From Physella acuta (lineage: Eukaryota > Mollusca > Gastropoda > Physidae): 64,000 nucleotides of DNA. This document shows positions 1 through 10,820 of the stretch, piece by piece. Where the stretch lies: the NCBI RefSeq assembly GCF_028476545.1, contig NW_026731827.1, forward strand, positions 159,001-223,000, read 5' to 3'. Position 1 is the stretch's first letter. Each line of letters opens with the position of its first letter. Both the position numbers and the translations under genes were made by a program. The notes beneath the pieces are model-generated. The model saw only the letters and a list, made by a program, of their open reading frames with translations, was not told the DNA's origin and did no database searches.

Positions 1-725
1 ATTACAGATGTACTAAAGGAGCCATATTGCTTTCGAATTACATGTATTACATCAGAAAACGATTCCTTGAATAAAAAATCCTTCTTTTATTTACATTTTA
101 CACACACCTGTTAAACAGACTAATTACAGACTAATTACCCTCGCGTCAGATGGCAATGTTTAAGGAGCAAGCATCCCCCTTCCCCATACTAACAACCATA
201 CACAAAGCCCTACAAAGCTAGCAATAAAAAGACATGTACATGTATTTGAACTCAGCTCTCGTTATGTGTGTGGGGGTTTAAGCTGTGCAGTATGTCAACA
301 ATTAGTGTGGAGTGACCGCACTTCACTGGCAAGTGTTAAGACGATGGTAAACAAACACTCAAGTCAGATAACTCTCGGTGGACTAGGAAACGACAACTCC
401 GGCGAGTCCGAGACTTAGGAGACGGTTCGCTTTGGGGTCGTCATCACAGAATGGTACAAGGATTACAGCAAAGACAAGCTGGGTTAATGAGTTAGTTTTT
501 TAAATAATACTAACTTATTTTTCACATTTCAGACTTAACGAAACTAAAATATAGTAAAACATTGTTTATTAATAAAGAGTAACCTAATCTAGTATATCAA
601 ATAAGATGTATTATGGTGGAAAACTCTGTTGACTGACGTAATTTGTTTTTCTCTTTACAATAAGAATTAAAATGAAATAACATAAAATAAGAAATAATGA
701 TACTAAACAAGACACACGAAGGGAC
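1..725. other. No gene seen
   Basis: AT-rich DNA without splice-flanked frames or recognised repeats. Confidence 0.5.
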
Positions 726-752
726 TTAACCTACAATGGAAAGGGGAAGTAA

Positions 753-759
753 TTTACAC

Positions 760-801
<42 letters not shown>

Positions 802-822
802 AACAACAACAACAACAACAGC
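753..822 (+). repeat. Poly(A) followed by (CAA)n
   Basis: About 40 A, then seven CAA triplets. Could be the tail of a retroposed sequence; no body recognised upstream. Confidence 0.9.
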
Positions 823-1939
823 GGAGATAAATTACCTTGTTTGTCAGTTGGGTTAATGGCAGGCATCTTGTGAATGGAACTGTCAGCCCTGTAAGGTCTC
901 GACTCTTGACTTCTGTACACAGCTCTGGGCTACAATCAAATCTTGTAGACTGTTCTTGTGTCTACACTGTCTACTGTTACAGCTAAATCTTCACATGAAT
1001 CGGTTGAATCTGTCTGACCGTAAACAAAACAATGTGTCAGCCCAACAAGTTAACAATGAGATTTGGATCAGCACTTATATAGGAGCCTGGCGTAGAGAGG
1101 GATTTTAACGCGACCACTTCACTGTCTCATCTAGCCGGACATAGCTAGTTCACGCTGCTTCAAAAAACAGGACATTCACTAATTCACGAGGTTTGAAATT
1201 ACTTGCTGGGTTTTTTCGGCAAACGAAACTTTCCTAAAAAAGGACTACACATTTAACTGTTGCAAAAGATGCTGTTTGTGTTTATTACTCAGTAAAAAGT
1301 GGGTAACCAACTTGATGCTATTTTTAGGTACACGATTCTACAAATAGAAATTATACTCTAGCCGGAAGTAATTACTGAGTCAGGGTCACAAGGTCACCTC
1401 TTCAACCAAATTTCTCCTGACATTTACGAAATGTCATGGACAGTATTTTATTCATTTTTTGTATTTCAGTTTCTAGATGTTTCTTTATAGTCTTGTATCG
1501 AAATAGACATAACCCATAAAACAGTACCCCCCCCCCCACAACCCATTAAACTTAACCCCTCATGACAAGTTTCTACTACACAGAATCTGTTTACGAAATT
1601 AAGATATTATCCATTAGTGACTGTACTGCACGGTACTCATTACTGCGTTACACGGCTTCCATGACAGCTAGAGGTGTAGAGAGGAGATAGAGAGGTGGGG
1701 TGGGCTGAGTAGCAAGTGTAAGGAACAAGTGTGGTAGTGGGCTGTAGAGTAAAAGGGGGGGGGGGGGTTGGGAGGGTAGGGATTGTTATGTAAAATAAAT
1801 GTTCCTACTTTTGATAAAGAGATTGAAACACAAGCAAAAACTAAGTCCAGCTTTCCTGTTAGAAAAGTTTTACGAGATAAAACTGTTTAAAATGTTATCA
1901 GATAATTTACATTTTATTTATAGTTTTTGTTTATTCTAA
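823..1939. other. No gene seen
   Basis: Contains a weak TATA-like site, short C-run (1528) and G-run (1756); nothing else recognised. Confidence 0.5.
1070..1140 (+). promoter_or_regulatory. Weak TATA-like site
   Basis: CTTATATAGGAGCC at about 1074 resembles a TATA box, with no reading frame or exon recognisable downstream. Very tentative. Confidence 0.12.
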
Positions 1940-2590
1940 TCGCAACTACGCACATTCACACACTCAGACATAGATCTACATACAAACATAGACATACACG
2001 AAAGTAATGACACACTCACACGCATAATCACACCAATACAAAGACACAAACTGCTCTCTCACACACGCATATGCTGACACACACATGAATAAACACATAC
2101 ACATACACACAAGCACATACAGACAGACAAGCGCACATCTGATTGCTGTAGTGCTTAATCGTATGAATCAAATGTTTAAAATTTTCTTCCGGGTTCTTAT
2201 GGCCTGTGTAAGTGTGTGTGTGCGCCTGTGTAACTGTGTATGTGCGTCTGTGTAAGTGTGTGTGTGTAAGTGAGTGTGTGTGTGCGTCTGTGTAACTGTG
2301 TGTGCGCCTGTGTAAGTGAGTGTGTGTGCGTCTGTGTAAGTGTGTGTGTGTGTGTAAGTGAGTGTATGTGTGTGAGTGTATGTGTGTGCTCCTGTGTAAC
2401 TGTGTGTGTGCGTCTGCGTAAGTGTGTGTGTGTGTGAGTGTGTGTGTCTGCGTCTGTGTAACTGTGTGTGTGCACCTGTGTAAGTGTGTGTGTGCGCATG
2501 TGTAAGTGTGTGTGTGTGTAAGTGAGTGTGTGTGTGCGCCTGTGCAACTGTGTGTGTGCGCCTGTGTAAGTGTGTGTGTACGATTATGTA
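1940..2590 (+). repeat. CA/TG-rich cryptic simple sequence
   Basis: 1940-2135 is ACACAC-rich with interruptions; 2195-2585 is a degenerate TGTGTAAGTGTGTGTGTGCG family. Frames over it (His/Thr repeats) are not genes. Confidence 0.9.
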
Positions 2591-3811
2591 AAAATGTGTA
2601 TGCAGGGTTAATATTTGCAAAAGTGAGGTATGAAGTTCAAATAGAACACATTTTGAACATTACATTTTATCTTAAGTCGTTAAACTCATCTGACTACCAT
2701 CCGAGGCTACGGGCAGGGAGGGGATTAAGGTCATTAGTGTTTCAACAACCAGTGTGTTACCGAATCTGCGCATTTGGTCTGCCAGTTTGGAGTGGGTTAT
2801 TCTTCTTTTGCGTCATTAAATCCTGGCCATAGTTTTTTTTTTTTAAACCCGGAAACTTTCAATTAGACGGAACAGGAATTAAATAATCCCGAGATATTAA
2901 AATCTTCTGGTCGTTACTCACCGTTATAGAAAACCTTTCAGTATTTTAACAATGTGTTACATTAACTGGTTTTATAGTATTACGACCTAAACACAGCAGT
3001 CTTAGAGTCTATAGATTTGTGTTTCTGTTATGTAACAGGAGTGTTGAGTTTATTGGTCTATATACACATTCGCCTAGGTAGGTACGGGAGGGGGGGGGGG
3101 GGTAGGCCAGAAATGTGACTAAATAAAAACAATAATCGGAAACATTAACTGTACTAAAACAGTGTTGAGAGAGGGGACGGTGAACTTGGTGACGTCATTT
3201 TGTTTCGAGAGGGGGGGATGTCTAGATTTTTGTCACAACGTGTGATAACATTGTGTGTAGAGAAACTATTTTCAAAAAAACGTTATGTTCCACTATGTAC
3301 CTTGGTGAAACTACAAGATATGTCTGTCCTTGTGGTTAAGTCCAGAGCTCTGGTTCAATCACCGAACAGTGAAAACAAACAAAAAAAGTAAGCGCTGCTG
3401 GTGGGCAGAGGTAGGGGCGCTGCTGTTACAAGTCTCGACCGTTTACGAGAAAGGGCAATAGCCCATTGTTCACTCGTGTAGGATAATCGAGTTGCTCTTG
3501 TCTTCTGGTATAGACAACTGATGTAGTATTGTTCAAGGGAGGCCAGTCACGTGGTGCTACTCATAAGGTCATACGAAGGTCATACAAAGGTCAGTTGAAG
3601 GTGACACTTATTAAAGACGTTGGACTACTGTCGCTTGAGTCAATGGTTGGACTTAAACAATTAAGTCACGGTTGGGATAACCATGACGGCTAATTTTAGT
3701 TAATTGATGATACGTGTGGGACAAATATTTAATTTAATGTTTTGATCATGGGCTGGGTTTATAACTGGACGATCATCAAAACATTTCACTATAGGCACTG
3801 AGTATTGACAG
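2591..3811. other. No gene seen
   Basis: A G-run at 3089-3101. The short frame at 3200-3391 has no coding character. Confidence 0.5.
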
Positions 3812-4230
3812 GGACGGCGTGGTCGAGTGGTAGAGCGTTTGGCTGCTGGTCCGAAGGTCTCGAGTTCAGACGTGACTATAGGACGTTCCTGAGTCTACCC
3901 ACCATTGATGGGTACTTGCCTTATTTTGTGAAAAGGCGGCGGGGTATAGTGCTGACAACACCATCCCTTCAAGGAGCAGATGAGCTCTACTTCACCTGCC
4001 CAGAGGCATAGCGAGGGGGGGGGGCGGGGGCCGACCTTATGGGAGGCGCCAAAAGTTTGAGGGGGGGCGGTGCAAATGAAAAGTTCGAGGGGGGGGTGCA
4101 AATCGAAAGTTTGTCCCCGGGTGCCGGGAAGGGTCGCTACGCCTCTGCACCTGCCCAATGGATCGCTAGTTCTAAAGAGGAATCTTTAACTGGGTATCGG
4201 CACTCATGCTAAGGCCGGCAACAACACCAT
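3812..4230 (+). mobile_element. tRNA-derived SINE, interrupted by a MITE
   Basis: GGCGTGGTCGAGTGGTAGAG resembles a polymerase III A box and TCTCGAGTTCAGA a weak B box. The body GAGTCTACCCACCATTGATG, then GGGTACTTGCC, and the end GAGCTCTACTTCACCTGCC are shared with the minus-strand copy at 12258-12437. Split at 4001 by a family B MITE. Confidence 0.7.
4001..4147 (+). mobile_element. hAT-type MITE, family B, complete (147 bp) inside a SINE
   Basis: Ends CAGAGGCATAGCGA and TCGCTACGCCTCTG are inverted repeats; the flanks are a perfect 8-bp TSD CACCTGCC (3993-4000, 4148-4155). The interior has two to three G-rich units of the type GGGGGGTGCAAATCGAAAG. CAG...CTG ends with 8-bp duplications are typical of hAT elements. 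Noncoding. Confidence 0.88.
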
Positions 4231-4300
4231 ACAGATTACAAAAATACGAGTCAAGCAAGGTGATAAAAATAATACATTCACGGAACAACCACGAAACCGC

Positions 4301-5138
4301 GGGAACAGGGCATTTCCCCCCTGTCAATTACCCCCCGGACATTTCCCCCCCGACATTACCCCCCGGAGTAATTACCCCCCTGTCAATTACCCCCCAGTCA
4401 ATTACCCCCCGCCCAGTAGGACATTACCCCCCCCCCCCCCCTCCGGACAGGGTTAGAGTTAGGGTTAGGGTTAGGGTTAGAGTTAGGGATAGGGATAGGG
4501 ATAGGGTTAGAGCTAGGTTTTGGGGCTAGGGTTAGGGTTAGGTTTAGGACTAGGACTAGGGCTAGGGTTAGGGTTAGGGTTAGGGTTAGGGTTAGGGTTA
4601 GAGTTAGGGCTAGGGTTAGGGTTAGGGTTAGGGTTAGGGCTAGGGCTAGGGTTAGGGTAAGGGTTAGGGTTAGGGCTAGGGTTAGGGCTAGGGTTAGGGT
4701 TAGGGTTAGAGTTAGAGTTAGAGTTAGGGCTAGGGTTAGGGCTAGGGCTAGGGTTAGGGTTAGGGTTAGGGTTAGGGTTAGGGCTAGGGCTAGGGTTAGG
4801 GTTAGGGTTAGGGTTAGGGCTAGAGTTAGAGAGGGTTAGAGCTAGGGTTAGGGTTAAGTTTAAACCAATGACTAGCGTTGGTTTTGGTTTTGTGTAAAGT
4901 TTTAGGCTAAGGTGGATGTTTAGGTTTTGGTCTTTTTCTTAAGGTTTGGATTAAAGTAGTATATAGGTATAGAATTCTAGTTAGAGTTAGGATTCTAACT
5001 TGAGAGGGGGGGGGGGGGTAATTCCCCGGGGGGGTAATTGACAGGGGGGTAATTGACAGGGGGGTAATTGCTCCGGGGGGTAAATACGGGGGGGAAATGT
5101 CCGGGGGGTAATTTCCAGGGGGGTAATGTCCTGTAGCC
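4301..5138 (+). mobile_element. Foldback-type element enclosing an interstitial (TTAGGG)n tract
   Basis: Left arm (4301-4445) is built of short units ending in TTACCCCCC; right arm (5005-5138) is its inverse (GGGGGGTAATTGACA). The outermost ends GGGAACAGGGCATT and AATGTCCTGTAGCC are imperfect inverted repeats. Flanks share CGAAACCGC (4292-4300 and 5139-5147), an 8-9 bp TSD. Between the arms are about 415 bp of TTAGGG/CTAGGG repeats and about 150 bp of unrelated DNA. Superfamily unknown; TSD length would fit hAT or Mutator-like. Confidence 0.75.
4441..4856 (+). repeat. Interstitial telomere-like (TTAGGG)n tract
   Basis: Mostly TTAGGG with frequent CTAGGG and occasional TTAGAG or ATAGGG variants, so it is degenerate and not a live chromosome end. 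TTAGGG is the telomere repeat of most animals other than arthropods and nematodes. Confidence 0.95.
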
Positions 5139-5246
5139 CGAAACCGCACATAAAAAAGCAGGCATTTCTTCTATAAGAAAACACTTTGCTAACATAACCA
5201 TCTTTGTTAACGTAACACAAAGGTTTGATTCTTTAAGATTTTCTCT

Positions 5247-5262
5247 CTCTCTCTCTCTCTCT

Positions 5263-5330
<68 letters not shown>
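5247..5330 (+). repeat. (CT)n then (TA)n microsatellite
   Basis: CTCTCT from 5247, switching to TATATA through 5330. Confidence 0.95.
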
Positions 5331-5337
<7 letters not shown>

Positions 5338-6022
5338 TTATTTAACGTTAAGTATTAAGGATTATTAATGAGGGGTCAGCTACATGTATTATGTATTACA
5401 AAAGCTTGCTGCATTTATCCGTAACAAAAGACCAAGAACAGAATTTTTAAAAAACAATAAGTTACTCAACTTACCCAAGTCAAGACCTCCACATACAAAA
5501 TGAATTTTTTTAAACCAATATTTCTCAAGCGTCGTCAGAAGTTATGCAACAACTTGTGAAAATGTTGATCAATAACTATCTTGAACGGGGAAACAAGAAA
5601 CTCCGCTGGAAAAGGGAAGTAAATCGAGTCAAAGAAAGCGTGGTCTAAAAATAGCCACTTCTCTTCAGATCTACTAGATAGCAGATAGGCTGTATATCAA
5701 CAGGACAGGGTTGGTAGAGTACGCAGGAAAACAAAAACATGAACGAGGAAAGAAGACGAAACAGGATGTGAATAAGGCATTACTAGTAAAGAAAACCCGT
5801 TGTGTCACGGGCTGATTCATGCTGTGATAGATCTACTACTTACATGTTATCCCCGGCCACTGGCTGCTGCTGTTACTTGTAAACAGACTCTCCGTTACAG
5901 CCAGGCCGTTCACTGGTCCAGCCCTCCCCTCCCACACACCTCCCCCTCCCCTCCCCACGCGCCCTCGCGCGTGTTAAGCGGCGAGACATTATCCTTCCTG
6001 TTCACATAAGTGTACGCTGAAC
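5331..6022. other. No gene seen
   Basis: Ends in a C-rich CCCTCCCC tract (5924-5965). A GGGAAGTAA-type motif at about 5613 also occurs near 745. Confidence 0.45.
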
Positions 6023-6590
6023 ATGCTACATAGCTAAACGTTGCTACATAGCTAAACTTTTCTACATAGCTAAACGTTGCTACATAATTAAACGTTGCTA
6101 CAGAGCTAAACTTAGCTACATAGCTAAACCTTGCTACATAGATAAACGTTGCTACAGAGCTCAACGTTGCTACATAGCTAAACCTTGCTACATAGATAAA
6201 CGTTGCTACAGAGCTCAACGTTGCTACATAGCTAAACGTTGCTACATAGCTAAACGTTGCTACAGAGCTAAACGTTGCTACAGAGCTAAACGTTGCTACA
6301 GAGCTAAACTTAGCTACATAGCTAAACGTTGCTACAGAGCTAAACGTTGCTACAGAGCTAAACTTTGCTACATAGCTAAACCTTGCTACATAGCTAAACG
6401 TTGCTACAGAGCTAAACTTTGCTACATAGCTAAACCTTGCTACATAGCTAAACGTTGCTACATGGCTAAACGTTGCTACATAGCTAAACTTTGCTTCAAG
6501 TCTTAAATTGGTTATAAATCTTAATTTGGCTACAACGGTTAACTTTGGCTACAACGGTTTACTTTGGCTACAACGGTTAACTTTGCAGTG
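6023..6590 (+). repeat. 18-bp minisatellite (GCTACATAGCTAAACGTT)
   Basis: About 26 copies with two main types, ACATAG and ACAGAG, decaying after 6495 into GGCTACAACGGTTAACTTT units, a related but older edge. Confidence 0.95.
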
Positions 6591-7154
6591 TAAAGTTAAA
6601 CTTAACCTACCACAGTTTAACTTTGATGTAACTCAAAACTTAATTTAAAAAAAACAGCGCCTCGCTTCAACGGTCCAATCCATCAAATGTTTCACAATCA
6701 GCTTTGTGTTATCTTCAAACTTTACAGTATCAATCTAAAAACGTGTTGTCAATTTTTTTTTAAACCCCACAGTGCTCTATATAACACGTTACATTTTGAA
6801 TTAAAATAAATTAGTAAATTAAACCAATAATTTTTTCAGAAAAATCATATCACCAGCAGAAAGCTTATAGATTGCCGTTTTCAGCCTCTCACACGCCTCA
6901 TCAAATACAGAGGGGTGGGGGCGGCACGGGGCTTCTATGCCAGGTTTATTATTACATCAAAAAGAGGGGGGGGGGGGGGGGCTGACAGACACAGCCGGTT
7001 GATGCAGTCTCCCATTTTTTTAAAAAAACTCCTGGTGTATTATAGCTAGCACATTTTTGGGGGGTTTTTAAGTAGTTTAGCTCCATGTTGTGCTTAGCCA
7101 AAGTTTTATTCTTAACTAAGCCTGACTTTGCGAAAGGCTCACCCAAATGTTACA
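6591..7154. other. No gene seen
   Basis: Only a G-run at 6966; the rest is unremarkable. Confidence 0.45.
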
Positions 7155-7336
7155 CGCCAAGCGCTTGAGTGGAACCCCCAGGGAAAGCGGAAGACAGTCC
7201 TGGAGGCGAAGCCTTCTTGAAGAACTGAAGCCAACAGGGATGTCGGGGAGAAGACAAAATTAATAGCCGGGGATCGGATGAAATGGAAGGAAATGGTGGA
7301 GGCCCTATGTTCATAAGGAGCAAAGAGGACTAAGTC
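7155..7336 (+). mobile_element. LINE 3' fragment (C-terminal tail of the reverse-transcriptase protein)
   Basis: One frame reads QALEWNPQGKRKTVLEA, then LIAGDRMKWKEMVEALCS with TAA at 7310. This is the W-NPQGKR-K ... DR.KW..MVEALCS signature at the end of ORF2 in several non-LTR retrotransposon families. One in-frame stop lies between the two blocks and the GRPR-type residues are missing, so it is a dead 5'-truncated copy. An AAGTCAAGTCAAG tail follows. Confidence 0.7.
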
Positions 7337-7344
7337 AAGTCAAG

Positions 7345-7622
7345 CAGTGGCGTCGTCAGGATCGTCTCATAGGGGGGGGGGGGGTTCAATTTTTTTTCCC
7401 GCATAATAAATGTATATCAGAGGCGTAGCGTCCCTCCCCGGCCCCCGAGGACAAACTTTTGATTTGCACCCCCCCCCTTCAAACTTTTCATTTGCAACCC
7501 CCACCCCCTTCCGACTTCCGATTTTGCACCCCCCGCTCAACCTTTATGTATCTACCGAGGGGTCTATGGTGGGGGGGGGTTCTGACTCACCCCTACCCCC
7601 CCCCCCCCTGCCTACGCCACTG
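7345..7622 (+). mobile_element. hAT-type MITE, with family B copy nested inside
   Basis: Starts CAGTGGCGTCGTCAGG, ends CCTACGCCACTG; perfect 8-bp TSD AAGTCAAG (7337-7344, 7623-7630). A family B copy begins inside at 7418 (CAGAGGCGTAGCG) and runs to about 7545, flanked by near-identical ATGTATAT/ATGTATCT, its right end lost. The outer element landed in the AAGTCAAG-rich tail of a LINE fragment. Confidence 0.85.
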
Positions 7623-7924
7623 AAGTCAAGCCCGACTGTCCCCAGTATTTTAACTCAACATCAGGTCCTTTAATGAGTATTTAAGCAAAGATAATGCACA
7701 TACATCTGAAAAATAGGACGTAATCTGGTTGTTAGATAAACTGACATTTAAAAAAAATCAGACTACTTTTTAAATTAGGGCATTAGGTTTATGGATTGAT
7801 ATACGTTTTTAAAAAAAAAATCTGATTGCCATTGAATTAATTAGAGATTTTAAAATACGATTACTTGGTTGTCTGGCATTCTTAGCAGATGTCGGCCTTA
7901 GCTGCTGTCTTATAGGTTTTCTGT

Positions 7925-8560
7925 GGAAGCAGTTGTCTGTCTAAGTTAGAAGTCTGAGTTAGCAGTTGTCTGTCTGAGTTAGCAGTTGTCTGAGTTAGCA
8001 GCGGTCTGTCTGAGAGTCTGAGTTAGCAGCTGTCTGTCTTAGAGTCTGTCTGAGTTAGCAGTTGTCTGAGTTAGCAGTTGTCTGAGTTAGCAGTTGTCTG
8101 AGTTAGCAGTTGTCTGAGTTAGCAGCTGTCTGTCTTAGAGTCTGTCTGAGTTAGCAGTTGTCTGAGTTAGCAGTTGTCTGAGTTAGCAGTTGTCTGAGTT
8201 AGCAGTTGTCTGAGTTAGCAGCTTTTTGTCTTAGAGTCTGTCTGAGTTAGCAGTTGTCTGTCTGAAAGTCTGAGTTAGCAGTTGTCTGTCTGAAAGTCTG
8301 TCTGAGTTAGCAGTTGTCTGTCTTAGTGTCTGTCTGAGTTAGCAGCTGTCTGAGTTAGCAGCTGTCTGAGTTAGCAGTTGTCTGTCTGAGTTAGCAGTTG
8401 TCTGTCTGAAAGTCTGTCTGAGTTAGCAGTTGTCTGTCTTAGAGTCTGTCTGAGTTAGCAGTTGTCTGTCTTAGAGTCTGTCTGAGTTAGCAGTTGTCTA
8501 CTGATGCAGTGAGGATTCTGTATGTTTTAACATGAGAGAAATTTTCACCTCTGACCCACT
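7925..8560 (+). repeat. 16-bp minisatellite (CAGTTGTCTGAGTTAG) within a dispersed repeat
   Basis: CAGTTGTCTGAGTTAG units alternate with TGTCTGTCTTAGAGTC variants to about 8500. The flank that follows (GATGCAGTGAGGATTCTGTA, ACCTCTGACCCA) reappears after the array at 16740-16935, so both are copies of one dispersed element. Confidence 0.85.
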
Positions 8561-8583
8561 GGGACTTGTGTACAAATGGGTTG

Positions 8584-8790
8584 CTGTGTTTTTTCCAGAC
8601 TTTTTTCTCCCGGGGACACTTGATATTTTTGTGGGGCGAACTTAATTTTCCGGGATGGGGACCGGGGGCGGTCACTGGTAAAAGTATGTTTTCTATATAT
8701 ATTTCATTTAGTTCGGAGGGCGGTAGACTTTCTTCGGGGGGAGGGGGGGGGGGCGGCGCCTCCCCAAAGAAATGCCTGGAAGGAACACTG
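8584..8790 (+). mobile_element. hAT MITE family A, diverged copy
   Basis: TGTTTTTTCCAGACTTTTTT at the left and GCCTGGAAGGAACACTG at the right, with G-rich interior and the shared TAAAAGTATGTTTTCTATAT core. Flanks ATGGGTTG and ATGGATTT agree at 6 of 8 bases. Confidence 0.75.
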
Positions 8791-8799
8791 ATGGATTTC

Positions 8800-9114
8800 A
8801 TTCAAAAAACTAAAACAAATCAGTGATAATTTTTTATTAAAAAAAGGAGGTAGCTCAAAAAAATATCTGACGCTTATGCAGGTGAAAGTCATTCCTTTCC
8901 TTGATTAAAAAGTACGAGCTTATACACAATTTACTATGTAGGGGGTATAATGTTTGAAAATAATAGTGCATGAAATACAAGTAGAATTACTTCCCTTTCT
9001 TGTCAGCAGGAAAGACTAACGTAAAATAAACACCCAGTGTACATCACAGTTCGTACCAACAGTAAAATGCAATATAACTGTGTATGGATTTTAATGCCGC
9101 CAATAAATTGTTGA
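8800..9114. other. No gene seen
   Basis: AT-rich, nothing recognised. Confidence 0.5.
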
Positions 9115-9250
9115 ACAAAATCACACCATAATCACACCAAAACCACAGGATAACCACACCATAACTACACCATAACCACATCATAACCACACCATAAACA
9201 CCAAAATCACACCACAACACCATAAACACCAAAATCACACCATAACATAC
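9115..9250 (+). repeat. Short ACCACACCATA-type tandem repeat
   Basis: Degenerate 10-13-bp units (AACCACACCATA, CACCAAAATCAC). The same motif makes a larger array at 17960-18440. Confidence 0.85.
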
Positions 9251-10055
9251 ATACTTACCATGGCTAGTGAGTGGGAGGAGTTGAGAGTACCAAGTTAACA
9301 TGGCTCAAGTCGAGGCACCACAAGATGTTGAATGGAAATTAAAAGTAGTATTCTACTACACTACCTGAGACATGGCTATAAAGTCTACTGAAGAGAGATT
9401 CCTACCGTTATAACATCATAATTTTTTATTTGGCTTACTTTATTATCAATCCAATATCCACAAATATACTCCTGCGGATATACTTACTGACTACAAACAT
9501 TTAGAAACGTGGTTGGCGCATAAGGCTAATAAAAATATTTATGCTGAAGACTTCCAAAGCCTATGACACCATCAGATGTTGTTTCCTTGAGAATACGATT
9601 AACACTTTCAGTGTCCGTGACTAGAGGGAATCGCAGTTTTCAAAATTGATATTAATTAAAACTTACTTGCGTTCAACTATGCCGCTAAACAGACTCATGA
9701 GCTTAGCAACTATTTCAATAGAATGTAATTACGCTTCGACACATGCACTGCTCTTACTATTAAGTAATAACTATTTCGAACCTGGCGATCTATGGAGCAG
9801 GTGAAATAGAGTAAAAATAAACTTTTAATATTGAGATTTAAAGGAAAACCAACTTTTAAAGCCTTGTGAACATTTTTAATAAGTGGCATTGGAACAGTCT
9901 GTTTTTCTGCAAGCGATAAATGTTTAGTTTGTTTTACGGAAACGAGTAGTTAGTCCTTTGCACAACCCCTAACCTGGAGGGCCAGGGTGTATCGTTTGGT
10001 CCGGCACAGGGCCAGGGCATATCGTTTCGTCTGGCCCCACCCACACAGACTTGTT
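9251..10055. other. No gene seen
   Basis: AT-rich, no splice-bounded frame on either strand found. Confidence 0.45.
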
Positions 10056-10231
10056 CGAGATGGTTAAACCTACCAGGAGCACTAGGCTCACGAGATGGTT
10101 AAACCTACCAGGAGCACTAGGCTCCCGAGATGGTTAAACCTACCAGGAGCACTAGGCTCACGAGATGGTTAAACCTACCAGGAGCACTAGGCTCCCGACT
10201 TGGTTAAACCTACCAGGAGCACTAGGCTCCC
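10056..10231 (+). repeat. 35-bp tandem repeat (five copies)
   Basis: Unit CGAGATGGTTAAACCTACCA, then GGAGCACTAGGCTCA; spacing exactly 35 bp, nearly identical copies. Preceded by a CAGGGCCAGGG...CGTTT pair at 9980-10040. Confidence 0.95.
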
Positions 10232-10374
10232 GCCGGCATAGCTCTGTGGGTGGCTGGGTAAAATAAGCCACCCCACCACTTCAAGGCTGTGTGCCGGTAG
10301 AGTGGTATCGACACAAGATCTAGTCCTAAAAAAACACACGAGTGAGTTCTGCTTTAGGCATTTTCTGCCGGAGA

Positions 10375-10820
10375 CCTGGCGAGATGTAATTTATTAAGGA
10401 CAACAAGATAACTCACGTAAGGAATACTTTGACTGACCGCTTCAGGTTGTTTCACCTTGCAACTGTTAGAAAACAAAAAACTTACCAAGTCTCCCATTGT
10501 ACCGTTTCAAGACATCCAGGGCCTTTCGACAGTGCTTGAGCTTCTGCTCAATCAAGTACAAGATTGAGTTCTGCTTTAGGCATTTTCTGCCTAAGGCCTG
10601 GCGAAATATAATTTATTAAGGACAGCAAGATAACTCACGTAAGAAGTCGTTGACTGACCGCCTCAGGTTGATAGGGGACTTCCACTTGAAACGGTAAGAA
10701 AACAAAAAACTTACCAAGTCTCCCATTGTACCGTTCCAAGACATTTAGGGCCTTTAGACAGTGCTTGAGCATCTGCTCAATCGTGGAATACTGGTCGCTT
10801 GTACGAGCCACATTTTATAG
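10375..10820 (-). CDS. Candidate tandemly duplicated exon of an unknown minus-strand gene (uncertain, maybe remnant)
   Basis: A segment of about 222 bp is present about twice. On the minus strand, 10597 down to 10486 opens with acceptor TTTCGCCAG, reads GRKCLKQNS, then LIEQKLKHCRKALDVLKRYN, and ends at donor GTAAGT. The neighbour ending at 10715 reads TSDQYSTIEQMLKHCLKALN, then VLERYNGRL, with the same donor. A third acceptor-side copy begins at 10375. Amino-acid changes between copies are mostly conservative (K/M, R/L, D/N, K/E), as under selection. No family recognised and no flanking exons found; it could be a pseudogene fragment. Confidence 0.35.

Noticed and set aside
2168-2620. His/Thr-repeat frames at 2.2-2.6 kb
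   Set aside because: Translation of a TG-rich simple sequence.
3815-3880. A functional tRNA gene
   Set aside because: Box-like motifs are present but no cloverleaf can be drawn, and the body continues as a SINE shared with other sites.
4441-4856. A true chromosome end
   Set aside because: The tract is degenerate, internal, and bounded by inverted arms and direct repeats.
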